DNA of 64,000 bases from Rhodobacteraceae bacterium D3-12 (GCA_025916135.1 CP104793.1:3626001-3690000); one strand, 5' to 3'; positions 8,443 to 18,579 are shown, counted from the first letter of the stretch. Translations and numbers: made by a program. Notes: generated by a model not told the origin, from the letters alone.

Positions 8443-9241
8443 GCAAGACGGCTTCAACATCCGCCGCCAGACCGGCTTTACCACCATCGCGCTGGCATGT
8501 TTCGTGCTGCTCTACCTGCCGATCATCCTCTTGGTGGTGTATTCATTCAACGCAGGCACCTCTATCGCGATCTGGGAGGGGTTCTCCTGGCGCTGGTACC
8601 AATCGGCATGGGCCAATGAACAGGTGCAGGAAGCCACCGTGCGCAGCCTGATCCTTGCCTTCTGGGCCTCTCTCATTTCAACGAGCGTGGCTGTCATGGC
8701 CGCTCTTGCCACAACGCGCACCCGCAAATTCAAAGGGCAATCCATGGTGTACGCCATGATAAACCAACCCTTGATGGTGCCGGAAATCGTTACCGCCGTG
8801 GCGCTGTTGCTGTTCTTTGCGATGATCAAGGTCGCAACCGGATACACTGGTTTGATCTATCTCGTCGTCGCCCACTCGGCGTTTTGTATCCCTTTCGCCT
8901 ATCTGCCGATCCGCGCCCGGCTTCAGGGGATGGACCTGTCGCTGGAACAAGCCGCTTCCGACCTCTACGCCCCGCCGTTTCAGGTGTTTCGCCGTGTCAC
9001 CCTGCCCCAGCTTTGGCCGGGTATCCTTGCCGGGTCTATGTTGGCCTTCGTCATCTCTTTGGACGACGTGGTGATTACAGAATTTGTAAAATCCGCAGGT
9101 CAGGATACGCTACCAACGTACATGCTGGGCCAGCTAAGGCGAGTCGTCACGCCCGAGGTCAACGCGATCTCGACCGTGCTTCTGGCAATCTCGGTTACAA
9201 TGGTGATCGCCTTCACCGCGCTCAGCAAACTCAAGAACTAA
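8435..9241 (+). CDS. potC: Polyamine ABC transporter permease (PotC type)
   Basis: Second membrane subunit, 268 residues. The ATG at 8435 (inside the potB 3' end, after GAGGAGCC) is chosen over the upstream start because the protein then begins at the usual cytoplasmic tail before the first helix (TTIALACFVLLYLPIILL). The EAA loop reads EQAASDLYAPPFQVFRRVTL. It pairs with PotB to form the channel. Confidence 0.92.
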   Translation: MAKQDGFNIRRQTGFTTIALACFVLLYLPIILLVVYSFNAGTSIAIWEGFSWRWYQSAWANEQVQEATVRSLILAFWASLISTSVAVMAALATTRTRKFKGQSMVYAMINQPLMVPEIVTAVALLLFFAMIKVATGYTGLIYLVVAHSAFCIPFAYLPIRARLQGMDLSLEQAASDLYAPPFQVFRRVTLPQLWPGILAGSMLAFVISLDDVVITEFVKSAGQDTLPTYMLGQLRRVVTPEVNAISTVLLAISVTMVIAFTALSKLKN

Positions 9242-9268
9242 CCAAAACCACCAACAGGGAAACAAACA

Positions 9269-10294
9269 ATGAAAAAAACACTTGTTACCACGGCCCTACT
9301 GGCCGCCTTCGCCAGCCCGGCTTTTGCCGATGGCGATCTCAACATCTACAACTGGGGCAACTACACCAGCCCCGAGATGATCGCCAAATTCGAGAAAGAG
9401 ACCGGCATCAAGGTCACGATCACGGATTACGACAGCAACGACACCGCCCTTGCCAAGATCAAGGCCGGCGGCCACGGGTTTGACATTGTCGTTCCATCCG
9501 GCACCTATATCCCGATCTTTGTCGGCGAAGGTCTGCTGCTTGAATCCAAACCTAACGAAATGGAAAATTTCAAGCATATGGACCCGCAATGGGTTGATGT
9601 CGAATTCGATCCCGGCCGCAATTATACGGTGCCGTGGCAATGGGGCACTGTTGGCATCACCGTCAACACTGCGGTCTATGGCGGCGACATCAATACTGCC
9701 GCCTTGATCTTTGATCCGCCCGAAGAGCTGAAAGGCAAAATCAACGTCGTGCCGGAAATGAGTGACGTGATGGGCCTCGCCATCCGTTATGTCGGCGGCG
9801 AACAATGCACCGCCGACAAAGCGGTTCTGAAAAAAGCCCGCGACGCGTTGCAAAATGCCAAACCTTTCTGGGCGTCTATGGACTATGGCAATATCGAAAA
9901 ATACGCCAAGGGCGACATTTCGGCGGGCGTAAACTGGAACGGCGCTTCGTTCCGGGCACGGGTTCAGAATTCGGACATCGCTTTTGGCTACCCAAAAGAG
10001 GGCTTCCCGGTCTGGATGGACAACGCTGCTATTCTGGCAGACGCCAAAAATGTCGAGAACGCCAAGACGTTCCTGAACTTCATTATGGACCCGGAAAACG
10101 CGGCCATGCTGTCGGCCTTCGCACGTTATGCCAATGGCATCAAAGGGTCCGAGGCGTTCATGCCCGAAGACATGAAAGTCGCACCTGAAATCGTAGTGCC
10201 TGAGGCGCTCAAAGGGGCCGCCTTCATCGCCAAGACCTGCCCGCCAGAGGCCACCAAACTCTATACGGCAATCTGGACCGAGCTTCAGAAGTAA
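9269..10294 (+). CDS. potD: Polyamine periplasmic substrate-binding protein
   Basis: Periplasmic receptor that captures the amine for PotBC. It has 341 residues with a signal peptide ([20 protein letters not shown], cut near residue 20) and the family opening [20 protein letters not shown]. It carries aromatic and acidic residues typical of the PotD/PotF pocket, such as the PWQWGTVGI segment. It closes the potABCD operon and is followed by a strong terminator. Confidence 0.93.
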   Translation: MKKTLVTTALLAAFASPAFADGDLNIYNWGNYTSPEMIAKFEKETGIKVTITDYDSNDTALAKIKAGGHGFDIVVPSGTYIPIFVGEGLLLESKPNEMENFKHMDPQWVDVEFDPGRNYTVPWQWGTVGITVNTAVYGGDINTAALIFDPPEELKGKINVVPEMSDVMGLAIRYVGGEQCTADKAVLKKARDALQNAKPFWASMDYGNIEKYAKGDISAGVNWNGASFRARVQNSDIAFGYPKEGFPVWMDNAAILADAKNVENAKTFLNFIMDPENAAMLSAFARYANGIKGSEAFMPEDMKVAPEIVVPEALKGAAFIAKTCPPEATKLYTAIWTELQK

Positions 10295-10306
10295 TATCCA
10301 AAAACC

Positions 10307-10345
10307 GCGCGGCTCCCGAACCAACGGGGGCCGCGTTTTCTTTTT
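10307..10345 (+). terminator. Rho-independent terminator after potD
   Basis: CGCGGCTCCCG pairs with CGGGGGCCGCG over 11 bp (one G-T pair) around a six-base loop, followed by TTTTCTTTTT. It separates the polyamine importer from the amidohydrolase. Confidence 0.85.
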
Positions 10346-10361
10346 GCCCGGAGAGAGCGCA

Positions 10362-12047
10362 ATGACCACCCAAACCGATATCATCATTCACAACGGTCAG
10401 CTCGTGACCTTCGACCCCGACCGCCCGCAAGCAACCGCCCTAGCGATGTCGGATGGCAAAATCACCGCGGTTGGAAGCGAAGCCGAGGTCATGGCCCTCG
10501 CCACCCCGGAAACCAAAATGATAGACGCCAATGGCGGCACCGTGCTTCCCGGGTTTATCGACAGCCATGTGCATCTTTTCGGTGGGTCGGTCGAACTCAC
10601 TTGCCTCAGCCTTTATGGCGTTGAGGGATTGGAAGCGATGCGCGACGCGATCGTCCCTTATGCCAATGACAACCCCGAAGACGCGCTCGTTTTCTGCGTC
10701 ATGGCCGATTACCAAATCCTTGGCACCGGCCAAACGCCAACGCGTCATGATCTGGATAAAATCCTGTCTGACCGCCCGCTTGCCCTTTTTGCCCCCGACC
10801 ATCACACCATCTGGGCCAACACCGCTGCGCTAGAGGCCGCTGGTTTGTTGCAGGGTGGCGAGGTTGATGCTGGTTCTGCAATCATCATGGGCGATGACGG
10901 CCTCGCCAATGGCGAGTTGCTCGAAGCGGGTGCCTATGGCCCCATTCTGGCCATGACACGCCACGCCGGGCGCGAAATGCTTGGCATGGTGACCGGGGCT
11001 GACCCCGTGCCCGCCCCCAGCGCGGCCGAGCGTGAAAAAGACAAGGATGCCATCGAAGCGGGTCTGAAACACTGCGCCGCTCAGGGGATCACCACACTGC
11101 ACAACATGGATGGCAACATCTATCAGCTCGAGCTGCTGAGTGAGCTGGAAGCCGAAGGCCGCCTGATCTGCCGCGTGGAAATCCCGTTTCACCTCAAAGG
11201 CACCGACCCAGTCGAACGTCTTGCCTCCGAAGCGGTCGCCATGCGCGCAAAATATCAGGGCGACAAAGTCTGGTGCAACCGCGTCAAGATGTTCATCGAC
11301 GGCGTCGTCGAAAGCGGCACCGCCCTGATGCTCGAACCTTATCCGGGTGACATGGGCGCGAATGACAACACTGGCGACGAGGTCTTCACCCAAGAGCACT
11401 TTGTGGCCTCCTGCGTCGAGGCTGACCGGCTCGGCTTTCAAATCGCCGTCCACGCCATTGGTGATGCCGGTGTCCGCCGCACGATCGACGCTTACGAGGC
11501 CGCGCTGAACGCAAATGGCAAACGCGACAGCCGCCACCGGATCGAACACCTCGAAGTCATGCATGTCGATGACATCCCGCGACTTGCCGCGCTCGATATC
11601 GTGGCGTCGATCCAGCCGGGACACGCCCCGCGTGGCCACATCTTTCCACCCACAGGCGTTGGCAGCTACCTCCACGACCACCAGATCGCCGGCGCCTACG
11701 CTTGGCAGGATATCCGCAACTCAGGGGCCAAGGTGATTTTTTCGACCGACTGGCCCGTGATCCCGGTCGATGTCATGCCCAATATCAAGGCGGCCATTGC
11801 TCCGCTTGACCTCGGGCCTGAGTGGCCGGATCAAACCCAAAGCCTGCGCGACACATTGGCAAGCTATACGCTCGATAACGCATGGGTCGAGTTCAACGAA
11901 GACCGCAAAGGGCAGCTAAAACCCGGCATGATGGCCGACATAGCGGTGATGAGCCACGACCTCACCTCGTTGCCACCCGCCGACATCACCCAAGCCCGCG
12001 CCGTGACAACGATTTGCGATGGTGTTGTAACGTATCAAGCTGGCTAA
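10362..12047 (+). CDS. Amidohydrolase family protein (YtcJ type)
   Basis: Metal-dependent hydrolase of the amidohydrolase-3/YtcJ group, 561 residues from ATG 10362 (GGAGAGAG before it). The metal-binding HxH is in GFIDSHVHLFGG near residue 66. Later signature segments include AVHAIGDAGVRRTIDAYE and IVASIQPGHAPRG, plus a C-terminal strand domain (ELKPGMMADIAVMS-like, KGQLKPGMMADIAV). The substrate is unknown; C-N hydrolysis of an amide or cyclic amide is likely. It has its own terminators on both sides but lies behind the polyamine operon, so a link to amine use is possible. Confidence 0.85.
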   Translation: MTTQTDIIIHNGQLVTFDPDRPQATALAMSDGKITAVGSEAEVMALATPETKMIDANGGTVLPGFIDSHVHLFGGSVELTCLSLYGVEGLEAMRDAIVPYANDNPEDALVFCVMADYQILGTGQTPTRHDLDKILSDRPLALFAPDHHTIWANTAALEAAGLLQGGEVDAGSAIIMGDDGLANGELLEAGAYGPILAMTRHAGREMLGMVTGADPVPAPSAAEREKDKDAIEAGLKHCAAQGITTLHNMDGNIYQLELLSELEAEGRLICRVEIPFHLKGTDPVERLASEAVAMRAKYQGDKVWCNRVKMFIDGVVESGTALMLEPYPGDMGANDNTGDEVFTQEHFVASCVEADRLGFQIAVHAIGDAGVRRTIDAYEAALNANGKRDSRHRIEHLEVMHVDDIPRLAALDIVASIQPGHAPRGHIFPPTGVGSYLHDHQIAGAYAWQDIRNSGAKVIFSTDWPVIPVDVMPNIKAAIAPLDLGPEWPDQTQSLRDTLASYTLDNAWVEFNEDRKGQLKPGMMADIAVMSHDLTSLPPADITQARAVTTICDGVVTYQAG

Positions 12048-12052
12048 CCCCG

Positions 12053-12097
12053 GCGGCCCGAACTCGCAACGCACGGGTTCGGGCTGCGCGCTCTTTT
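12053..12097 (+). terminator. Terminator after the amidohydrolase
   Basis: GCGGCCCGAACTC pairs with GGGTTCGGGCTGC (13 bp including two or three G-T pairs), followed by CTCTTTT. The remaining ~200 bases before kdsD show no gene or clear signal. Confidence 0.75.
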
Positions 12098-12304
12098 GGG
12101 CGCTAGGACAAGCCTCGGCGGACCATCTCCAGCGTTTCGGCTGCATTATTCACACCCCATTGGCACCGCCCCGATGGACCAGCGGCCAACAATACACTAA
12201 CACTCACATCCGACGATCCAACAGCTGTTGCTCGACGAGCTTACTGCCGCTTGCCAGCATCAAGACGCATCAACCACGCCTAACGACAGGCCCGAAAGCA
12301 CACC

Positions 12305-13270
12305 ATGACAGACGCCCCCAACTCTATCCTCGAAAATGCCAGCGCGGTTCTTTCTCTTGAAAGCGATGCACTGGCGCAATTGGCCAATGCCATCCCCGAG
12401 GATTTCGAACCCGTCGTAAACGCCATTCTGGCGATCAAGGGGCGCGTCATCCTGTCAGGCATCGGCAAATCCGGGCATATTGCGCGCAAGATAAGTTCGA
12501 CTCTTGCCTCGACGGGCACGCCCGCCTTTTTCGTCCACCCCTCCGAGGCGAGCCATGGCGACCTCGGGATGGTGACAAAATCCGATTTCTGCATCCTGAT
12601 CTCGAACTCTGGCGAAACCCGCGAGCTTTCGGACATGGTGTCCTATACCCGACGCTTTTCGATCCCTATGGCCGCAATCTCCTCGCGCCCCGACAGCGCG
12701 ATCATGCAGGCCGCGGATTATCGCCTCTCCCTGCCACCAGTGCCCGAAGCCTGCCCAATGGGCCTTGCGCCGACCACCTCCACAACAATGACCCTCGCCC
12801 TCGGTGACGCGGTTGCGGTTGCGCTGATGCAATGCCGGGCCTTTGTCGCGGAAGAATTCAAAACCTTCCACCCCGGCGGCAAACTCGGTGCGCAACTGCT
12901 CTACGTCCACCAAATCATGCACGGCCCCGAGGCGCTCGCCATCGTCCCGCCCGAGGCCAACATGGCCGACACACTCATGGAAATGAGCGCCAAGGGCTTT
13001 GGCATCGCTTGCGTCACTGACAAGAATGGCAGTCTGCAAGGCGTGATCTCCGACGGAGACATCCGGCGCCACGCCTCTGGCTTGATGCAAGAAACAGCTG
13101 GCGAAATCGCCACCGCATCCCCGAAAACCGTCTCACCCGATATTCTAGCGGCTCAGGCGCTCTCGGTGATGAACCAAAGCATGATCGGTGCGGTCGTCGT
13201 GGTCGATGACGCCGGGGCGCCTGTCGGTATTTTACGCGTGCATGATTGCCTCAAAGCTGGGATCGCCTGA
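12305..13270 (+). CDS. kdsD: D-arabinose-5-phosphate isomerase (KpsF/GutQ family)
   Basis: Makes D-arabinose 5-phosphate from D-ribulose 5-phosphate, the first step towards Kdo. It has 321 residues. The sugar isomerase (SIS) domain (about 30-170) carries GRVILSGIGKSGHIARKI and ISNSGETRELSDM. Two CBS domains follow (about 200-320). It directly precedes kdsB and kdsA, so all three Kdo supply steps visible here are linked. KpsF versions often serve capsules rather than LPS; the neighbouring rhamnose genes fit a capsule or exopolysaccharide as well as LPS. Confidence 0.93.
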   Translation: MTDAPNSILENASAVLSLESDALAQLANAIPEDFEPVVNAILAIKGRVILSGIGKSGHIARKISSTLASTGTPAFFVHPSEASHGDLGMVTKSDFCILISNSGETRELSDMVSYTRRFSIPMAAISSRPDSAIMQAADYRLSLPPVPEACPMGLAPTTSTTMTLALGDAVAVALMQCRAFVAEEFKTFHPGGKLGAQLLYVHQIMHGPEALAIVPPEANMADTLMEMSAKGFGIACVTDKNGSLQGVISDGDIRRHASGLMQETAGEIATASPKTVSPDILAAQALSVMNQSMIGAVVVVDDAGAPVGILRVHDCLKAGIA

Positions 13271-13275
13271 ACACC

Positions 13276-14076
13276 ATGAAAACCGTCATCATCATTCCCG
13301 CCCGCTACGCCTCAACCCGCTACCCCGGCAAACCGCTGGTCGAGCTTGAGGACGCCAACGGCACCCGCAAATCCCTGATCCGCCGCAGTTGGGACGCCGC
13401 CGTTGCCGTGCGCGGGGTAAGCGCGGTCTATGTCGCAACCGATGACGACCGCATCAAAAGCGCCGCCGAGGGGTTCGGCGCCGAGGTTATTATGACCTCG
13501 CCCGATTGCGACAATGGCACCTCCCGCTGCGCCGACGCCGTCAATCGCGCCGGGCTTGACGCCGACCTGATCGTCAACCTCCAAGGCGACGCCCCCCTTA
13601 CTCCGGCTTGGTTCGTCGAAGACCTGATCGCGGCCATGTCCTCGCGCGACGATGTGGGAATGGCCACGCCGGTCCTGCGATGTGATGCCCAAACTTACGC
13701 CCATTTTCGCGAAGACCGATTGGCCGGGCGCGTTGGTGGCACAACGGCTGTCTTTGACGGATCAAACCGCGCCCTCTACTTCTCCAAAGAAGTCATCCCC
13801 TATATCGACCCAGCCAAGGCCGACACCGCGTACGACAACGTCTTTCACCACGTCGGGCTCTACGCCTACCGCCCTGCCGCCCTCGCCCAATATGTCACCT
13901 GGCCCCAAGGAAAACTCGAAAAGCTCGAAGGGCTAGAACAGCTTCGCTTCCTCGAAAATGGCGCGCCCGTGCTCTGCGTCGAAGTCCAAGGCAAAGGCCG
14001 CGTGTTCTGGGAATTGAACAATCCCGAAGACGTGCCGCGCATCGAACAGGTGCTCCGCGACGACGCCACGCGCTGA
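13276..14076 (+). CDS. kdsB: 3-deoxy-manno-octulosonate cytidylyltransferase
   Basis: Activates Kdo with CTP to CMP-Kdo in the cytoplasm. It is 266 residues from ATG 13276, five bases after the kdsD stop. Family marks are the N-terminal nucleotide loop IIIPARYASTRYPGKPL and VNLQGDAPL, close to the usual NLQGDEP but with Ala-Pro instead of Glu-Pro. That variation is seen in the capsule-type relatives. It is somewhat longer than E. coli KdsB (248). Confidence 0.92.
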   Translation: MKTVIIIPARYASTRYPGKPLVELEDANGTRKSLIRRSWDAAVAVRGVSAVYVATDDDRIKSAAEGFGAEVIMTSPDCDNGTSRCADAVNRAGLDADLIVNLQGDAPLTPAWFVEDLIAAMSSRDDVGMATPVLRCDAQTYAHFREDRLAGRVGGTTAVFDGSNRALYFSKEVIPYIDPAKADTAYDNVFHHVGLYAYRPAALAQYVTWPQGKLEKLEGLEQLRFLENGAPVLCVEVQGKGRVFWELNNPEDVPRIEQVLRDDATR

Positions 14077-14086
14077 TCCGCCCGTT

Positions 14087-14137
14087 CATCTTGCTCGAAA
14101 TACTCCGGGGAGCGTGAGGGGCTGGCCCCTCACTCCT
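14087..14137 (+). repeat. REP-like intergenic element with hairpin after kdsB
   Basis: The segment TTCATCTTGCTCGAAATACTCCGGGGAG is followed by GTGAGGGG-CTGG-CCCCTCAC (8-bp perfect stem, 14114-14133). A related string, TTCATCTGACTGAAAATATCCCC, occurs after rfbA near 18459. From memory, such elements are common between Rhodobacteraceae genes. It may act as a weak terminator. Confidence 0.45.
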
Positions 14138-14200
14138 GCGGTTGCAGCATCGCGCCCGCGCCTCTAACTATACGATAACGCCAATCCACAGGAGCGCCCC

Positions 14201-15022
14201 ATGACCAAGACCTTCGATATCGGCCCGATCACCGTCGGTGGCGACCTGCCCTTCTTTCTCATCGCAGGCCCCTGCCAACTCGAAAGCCTCGATCATGCCC
14301 GCATGCTGGCCGAGAAAATCGCCGAAAGCTGCGCCCCGACGTCCACACCTTTCGTGTTCAAGGCAAGCTATGACAAGGCAAACCGCTCCTCGCTCGGCTC
14401 AAAACGCGGCCTCGGGATCGACGAAGGGCTTAAAATTCTCTCGACCATTCGCGCGGAATTTGGCTGCCCGGTGCTGACCGATGTCCATCTGCCACAAGAT
14501 TGCGCACCAGTGGCCGAAGCCGTCGACATTCTGCAAATTCCGGCCTTTCTCTGCCGCCAGACAGACCTGTTGATTGCAGCTGGCGAAACCGGTGCAGCGC
14601 TTAACGTCAAAAAAGGTCAGTTCCTCGCCCCTTGGGACATGGAAAATGTCGCGGCAAAAATCGCATCGACCGGCAATGAACGCATTATGCTGTGTGATCG
14701 CGGCACCTCGTTTGGCTATAACACGCTCGTCTCCGATTTTCGCGGGCTGCCGATCATGGGGCAAACCGGCTACCCGGTGGTTTTTGATGCCACCCACTCC
14801 GTACAACAACCCGGCGGCCATGGCACCACCTCCGGCGGCCAGCGGGAGTTCGCGCCAGTGCTTGCCCGTGCCGCGGCTGCGGTCGGTGTCTCCGGCCTCT
14901 TTATCGAAACCCACGAAGACCCGGACAACGCCCCGTCGGATGGCCCCAACATGATCCCGATCACCGAAATGGCCCCGCTTCTGGCAAAGCTTTCCAAGCT
15001 CGACGCAATCGCAAAATCCTAA
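14201..15022 (+). CDS. kdsA: 3-deoxy-8-phosphooctulonate synthase
   Basis: Condenses phosphoenolpyruvate with arabinose 5-phosphate to Kdo 8-phosphate. It has 273 residues, the family's usual length. Motifs: IAGPCQLES near the N-terminus, FKASYDKANRSS (substrate-binding), and VFDATHSVQQPGG near residue 195. It starts at ATG 14201 after AGGAGCG. It follows kdsB with an intergenic hairpin between. Confidence 0.95.
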   Translation: MTKTFDIGPITVGGDLPFFLIAGPCQLESLDHARMLAEKIAESCAPTSTPFVFKASYDKANRSSLGSKRGLGIDEGLKILSTIRAEFGCPVLTDVHLPQDCAPVAEAVDILQIPAFLCRQTDLLIAAGETGAALNVKKGQFLAPWDMENVAAKIASTGNERIMLCDRGTSFGYNTLVSDFRGLPIMGQTGYPVVFDATHSVQQPGGHGTTSGGQREFAPVLARAAAAVGVSGLFIETHEDPDNAPSDGPNMIPITEMAPLLAKLSKLDAIAKS

Positions 15023-15101
15023 TGGCCGCTCCGGCCAACAAGGGTGACATCCTGCGCCCCCTTGCTAAAGGCGAAAGCAGAGTATTTCAGGGAGCATTGC
15101 A

Positions 15102-15668
15102 TTGGACATTACCAAAACCGCATTGCCCGGTGTCCTGCTGCTAAAACCAGCGCGCTTTGGCGATGAACGCGGGTTTTTTTCTGAAAGCTGGAACCGCAAA
15201 ACCCTTGCCTCCCGTGGGATCGAGATTGATTTCGTGCAGGACAATCACTCCCTCTCGTCCCAAACCGGCACGGTCCGCGGCCTTCACTTTCAAGCCCCGC
15301 CTTTCGCTCAGGACAAGCTGGTGCGCTGCGGGCGCGGGTGCCTGTTTGATGTGGCCGTGGACATCCGCAAAGGCAGCCCGACGTACGGCCATTGGGTTGG
15401 GTATGAGCTTAGCGCCGAAAACGGGCTACAACTGCTGGTGCCCCAAGGGTTCCTGCATGGCTTTGCCACGCGCGCAGCGGACACTGAGATCATCTACAAA
15501 TGCTCAAACTATTATGACCAGCCGAGCGATGGCGCCGTGCGTTTTGATGACCCCGACATCGGCATCGACTGGGGCCTGAGCGGCCCCGCCGTCCTCTCCG
15601 CCAAAGACGATTCCGCGCCCCTGCTCAAGAATTTCGACAGTCCCTTCACGTGGGAGGGTGCCGCATGA
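15102..15668 (+). CDS. rfbC: dTDP-4-dehydrorhamnose 3,5-epimerase
   Basis: Third step of dTDP-L-rhamnose synthesis. It has 188 residues and appears to start at TTG 15102 (AGGGAG seven bases before), since no in-frame ATG gives the N-terminus [19 protein letters not shown]. The cupin-like core includes [18 protein letters not shown] with the catalytic-region His, and GTVRGLHFQ. The C-terminal [13 protein letters not shown] matches the usual YxxxxYY(D/S) region. It overlaps rfbB by 4 bases. Confidence 0.93.
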   Translation: MDITKTALPGVLLLKPARFGDERGFFSESWNRKTLASRGIEIDFVQDNHSLSSQTGTVRGLHFQAPPFAQDKLVRCGRGCLFDVAVDIRKGSPTYGHWVGYELSAENGLQLLVPQGFLHGFATRAADTEIIYKCSNYYDQPSDGAVRFDDPDIGIDWGLSGPAVLSAKDDSAPLLKNFDSPFTWEGAA

Positions 15669-16705
15669 AACTCCTGATCACTGGCGGCGCCGGGTTTATC
15701 GGCTCTGCAGTTGTCCGGCTGGCGGTGCAACGTGGCCATGAGGTGGTTAGTCTCGATGCGCTCACCTATGCCGGACGCCTTGAAAATGTCGCCGACGTGG
15801 CGGACAGCCCGCTTTACCGCTTTGAACACGCCGATATTCGCGACCGCGCCGCCCTCGGCCGCGTTTTTGAGACCCACAAACCCGACGCCGTGATGCATCT
15901 CGCCGCAGAGAGCCACGTTGACCGCTCCATCGACGGACCCGGTGATTTCATCGAAACCAACATCACCGGCACCTACAATATGCTCGAAGCGGCCCGCGCC
16001 CATTGGACTGCGATGAACTCGCCCGACACTTTCCGCTTTCATCACATTTCAACGGATGAGGTCTACGGCTCTTTGGGCGACGAAGGGCTGTTCACCGAAA
16101 CCACCCCCTATGACCCGCGCTCACCCTATTCCGCCTCCAAGGCCAGTTCCGATCACCTCGTCCGCGCTTGGCATGAAACCTACGGCCTGCCGGTCGTGTT
16201 AACCAATTGCTCAAACAATTACGGCCCCTATCACTTCCCGGAAAAGCTCATCCCCAAGGTGATCCTGAACGCGCTTCAGGGTAAAGAATTGCCAATCTAC
16301 GGTCAGGGGGTGAACGTGCGTGACTGGCTCTATGTCGAAGACCACGCCGATGCCCTTCTGCTGGCCGTGACCAAGGGCAAACCGGGCCGATCCTATAATG
16401 TCGGCGGCCACAACGAGAGACGCAACATCGACCTTGTCCGCTCTATTTGCGCCATTCTCGATGACAAGATGCCACGCGCAAGCGGGCCCTACAAAGATCT
16501 CATCACTTTTGTTACCGACCGCCCGGGCCATGATGCCCGCTATGCCATCGACCCCACACGCATCATGACCGAACTCGGCTGGAAACCCTCGGTTACCGTT
16601 GAACAGGGGCTTGAAAAGACAATCGATTGGTATCTTGCCAACGAAGCTTGGTGGCGCCCCCTGCTTGAAATTGATGGAGTCGGCAGCCGTGTCGGCACCG
16701 GTTAA
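15665..16705 (+). CDS. rfbB: dTDP-glucose 4,6-dehydratase
   Basis: Converts dTDP-glucose to dTDP-4-keto-6-deoxyglucose with bound NAD. It is 346 residues from ATG 15665. The Rossmann motif [10 protein letters not shown] is at 7-16; [15 protein letters not shown] and [12 protein letters not shown] are typical, and the catalytic [14 protein letters not shown] supplies the YxxxK pair. It is the second gene of the rfbCBDA operon. Confidence 0.95.
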   Translation: MKLLITGGAGFIGSAVVRLAVQRGHEVVSLDALTYAGRLENVADVADSPLYRFEHADIRDRAALGRVFETHKPDAVMHLAAESHVDRSIDGPGDFIETNITGTYNMLEAARAHWTAMNSPDTFRFHHISTDEVYGSLGDEGLFTETTPYDPRSPYSASKASSDHLVRAWHETYGLPVVLTNCSNNYGPYHFPEKLIPKVILNALQGKELPIYGQGVNVRDWLYVEDHADALLLAVTKGKPGRSYNVGGHNERRNIDLVRSICAILDDKMPRASGPYKDLITFVTDRPGHDARYAIDPTRIMTELGWKPSVTVEQGLEKTIDWYLANEAWWRPLLEIDGVGSRVGTG

Positions 16706-16716
16706 GTGAGGGAACG

Positions 16717-17574
16717 ATGACTCTCCTGATTTTCGGCCAAACCGGGCAAGTCGCCACAGAGCTTGCAAAGCAGGCCCCTGACGCCCATTTTCTCGGCCGC
16801 GCCGCTGCCGACCTGTCTGACCCCGCGGCCTGCGCCTCTGCCATTCTTGCCGCCGCCCCAAGCGCAGTGATCAATGCCGCCGCCTATACCGCCGTCGACA
16901 AGGCAGAAGAGGAAGAACCCCTCGCCACGACCATTAACGCCGACGCCCCCGCCGCAATGGCCCGCGCCTGCGCCGAACTGAACATCCCCTTCGTGCACAT
17001 CAGTACGGACTATGTGTTCAATGGTGGCGGCACCGCTCCTTGGACGGCGAACGACAAAACCGGCCCGCTTGGCGCCTATGGCCGCTCCAAGCTCAAAGGC
17101 GAAGACGCCATTCTCGAAATTGGCGGGCGCTTTGCCATTCTGCGCACCAGCTGGGTTTTTTCCGCCCATGGCAGCAATTTCGTTAAAACCATGCTGCGCC
17201 TTTCTGAAACCCGTGATGCCCTAAGCGTGGTCAATGATCAGATCGGCGGCCCTACCCCCGCCGCATCTATCGCCGCCGCTTGCTTGACTATCGCAGAGCA
17301 ACTGGCACAGTCCCCGGACAAATCGGGCACCTACCACTTCTCCGGCGCGCCTGACTGTAGCTGGAAGGATTTCGCCGAAGCGATCTTTGAGCACGCCGGG
17401 CGCAAGATGAACATCACCGGCATTCCCACCGTCGACTATCCCACCCCCGCCGCGCGTCCGCTCAATTCCCGACTGGATTGCTCCTGCCTTGAACAGACAT
17501 TTAACATTCCGCGCCCGGATTGGCGCAACGGTCTTCGCACCGTACTTTCTGACCTGAAAGAGTTGAAAAAATGA
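16717..17574 (+). CDS. rfbD: dTDP-4-dehydrorhamnose reductase
   Basis: Last step of dTDP-L-rhamnose synthesis, an NAD(P)H-dependent reductase of 285 residues. It begins with FGQTGQVATELA (nucleotide-binding), carries VINAAAYTAVDKAEEE and HISTDYVFNG, and has the catalytic YGRSKLKGE. It starts at ATG 16717 after GAGGGA and overlaps rfbA by 4 bases. Confidence 0.95.
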   Translation: MTLLIFGQTGQVATELAKQAPDAHFLGRAAADLSDPAACASAILAAAPSAVINAAAYTAVDKAEEEEPLATTINADAPAAMARACAELNIPFVHISTDYVFNGGGTAPWTANDKTGPLGAYGRSKLKGEDAILEIGGRFAILRTSWVFSAHGSNFVKTMLRLSETRDALSVVNDQIGGPTPAASIAAACLTIAEQLAQSPDKSGTYHFSGAPDCSWKDFAEAIFEHAGRKMNITGIPTVDYPTPAARPLNSRLDCSCLEQTFNIPRPDWRNGLRTVLSDLKELKK

Positions 17575-18443
17575 CCCAACGCAAAGGTATTATTCTCGCT
17601 GGCGGCTCTGGCTCCCGACTGTATCCGATCACGATGGGGCTCTCGAAACAGCTGCTCCCGATCTATGACAAACCGATGATCTACTACCCGATCTCGGTGC
17701 TTATGCTGGCCGGCATCCGCGAGATTGCGATGATCACGACACCGCAAGATCAGGAGCAATTCCAGCGCATGCTCGGCGATGGTTCGCAATGGGGGCTGTC
17801 GCTCACCTATATCACCCAACCCGCGCCCGATGGCTTGGCCCAGGCCTATATCCTCGCGGAGGATTTCCTTGATGGGGCGCCCTCGGCCATGGTGCTGGGC
17901 GATAACATCTTTTTCGGCCACGGGCTGCAGGACCTGCTGGCGGAAGCCGATGTGCAAACCACAGGCGGCACCGTTTTCGGCTATCACGTCGCCGATCCCG
18001 AACGCTATGGTGTGGTCAGCTTCGACGAGGATGGAAACGCCCGCAAGATCATCGAGAAGCCAGAGGTGCCGCCTTCAAACTACGCGGTCACCGGCCTCTA
18101 TTTCCTCGACGCAAACGCGCCCGCGATGGCGAAGAAGGTCACACCGTCCGCACGGGGCGAGCTTGAAATCACCACGCTTCTGGAAATGTATCTCGACGCT
18201 GGCAAGCTGACGGTCAAGCGTATGGGGCGCGGCTATGCGTGGCTCGATACCGGCACGCATGGCTCCTTGCTTGATGCGGGCAACTTCGTGCGCACGTTGG
18301 AACGCCGCCAAGGCCTCCAGACGGGCTGCCTCGACGAAATCGCCTATGATCTGGGCTGGATCACGAAAGAAACGCTTTCAGAACGCGCCAAGATGTTCGC
18401 CAAGAACGAATACGGCCGCTATCTCAAAAGCCTGCTTGACTGA
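17571..18443 (+). CDS. rfbA: Glucose-1-phosphate thymidylyltransferase
   Basis: Makes dTDP-glucose from glucose 1-phosphate and dTTP, the entry step of the pathway. It has 290 residues, the normal size. Motifs: IILAGGSGSRLYPITMGLSK (nucleotide-binding loop), YDKPMIYYPISVLML, VLGDNIFFGHGL and FGYHVADPERYGVV. It is the last gene of the kds/rfb run. Confidence 0.96.
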   Translation: MTQRKGIILAGGSGSRLYPITMGLSKQLLPIYDKPMIYYPISVLMLAGIREIAMITTPQDQEQFQRMLGDGSQWGLSLTYITQPAPDGLAQAYILAEDFLDGAPSAMVLGDNIFFGHGLQDLLAEADVQTTGGTVFGYHVADPERYGVVSFDEDGNARKIIEKPEVPPSNYAVTGLYFLDANAPAMAKKVTPSARGELEITTLLEMYLDAGKLTVKRMGRGYAWLDTGTHGSLLDAGNFVRTLERRQGLQTGCLDEIAYDLGWITKETLSERAKMFAKNEYGRYLKSLLD

Positions 18444-18458
18444 CGCACCCGCCGCTTC

Positions 18459-18575
18459 ATCTGACTGAAAATATCCCCGCCGGAGGCTCCTGACGGTTCC
18501 AATCGCGCTACGGGTTCGTAATCTGGGCCGCACGATCCCCCGAACGCGCACTCACCTGTCGCTTTCGGGGGTCGT
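18459..18575. terminator. REP-like string and long hairpin between convergent rfbA and msrA
   Basis: After rfbA comes TTCATCTGACTGAAAATATCCCC (a relative of the element after kdsB). A large hairpin follows: ACGATCCCCCGAA (18532-18544) pairs with TTCGGGGGTCGT (18564-18575) with one bulged T and a ~19-base loop. It lies between convergent genes and could stop transcription from both sides, though it has no T-tract. Confidence 0.45.
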
Positions 18576-18579
18576 TCAC

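Noticed and set aside
12160..12360. 66-codon frame before kdsD
   Set aside because: No Shine-Dalgarno, low-complexity composition, and it overlaps the kdsD start in another frame.
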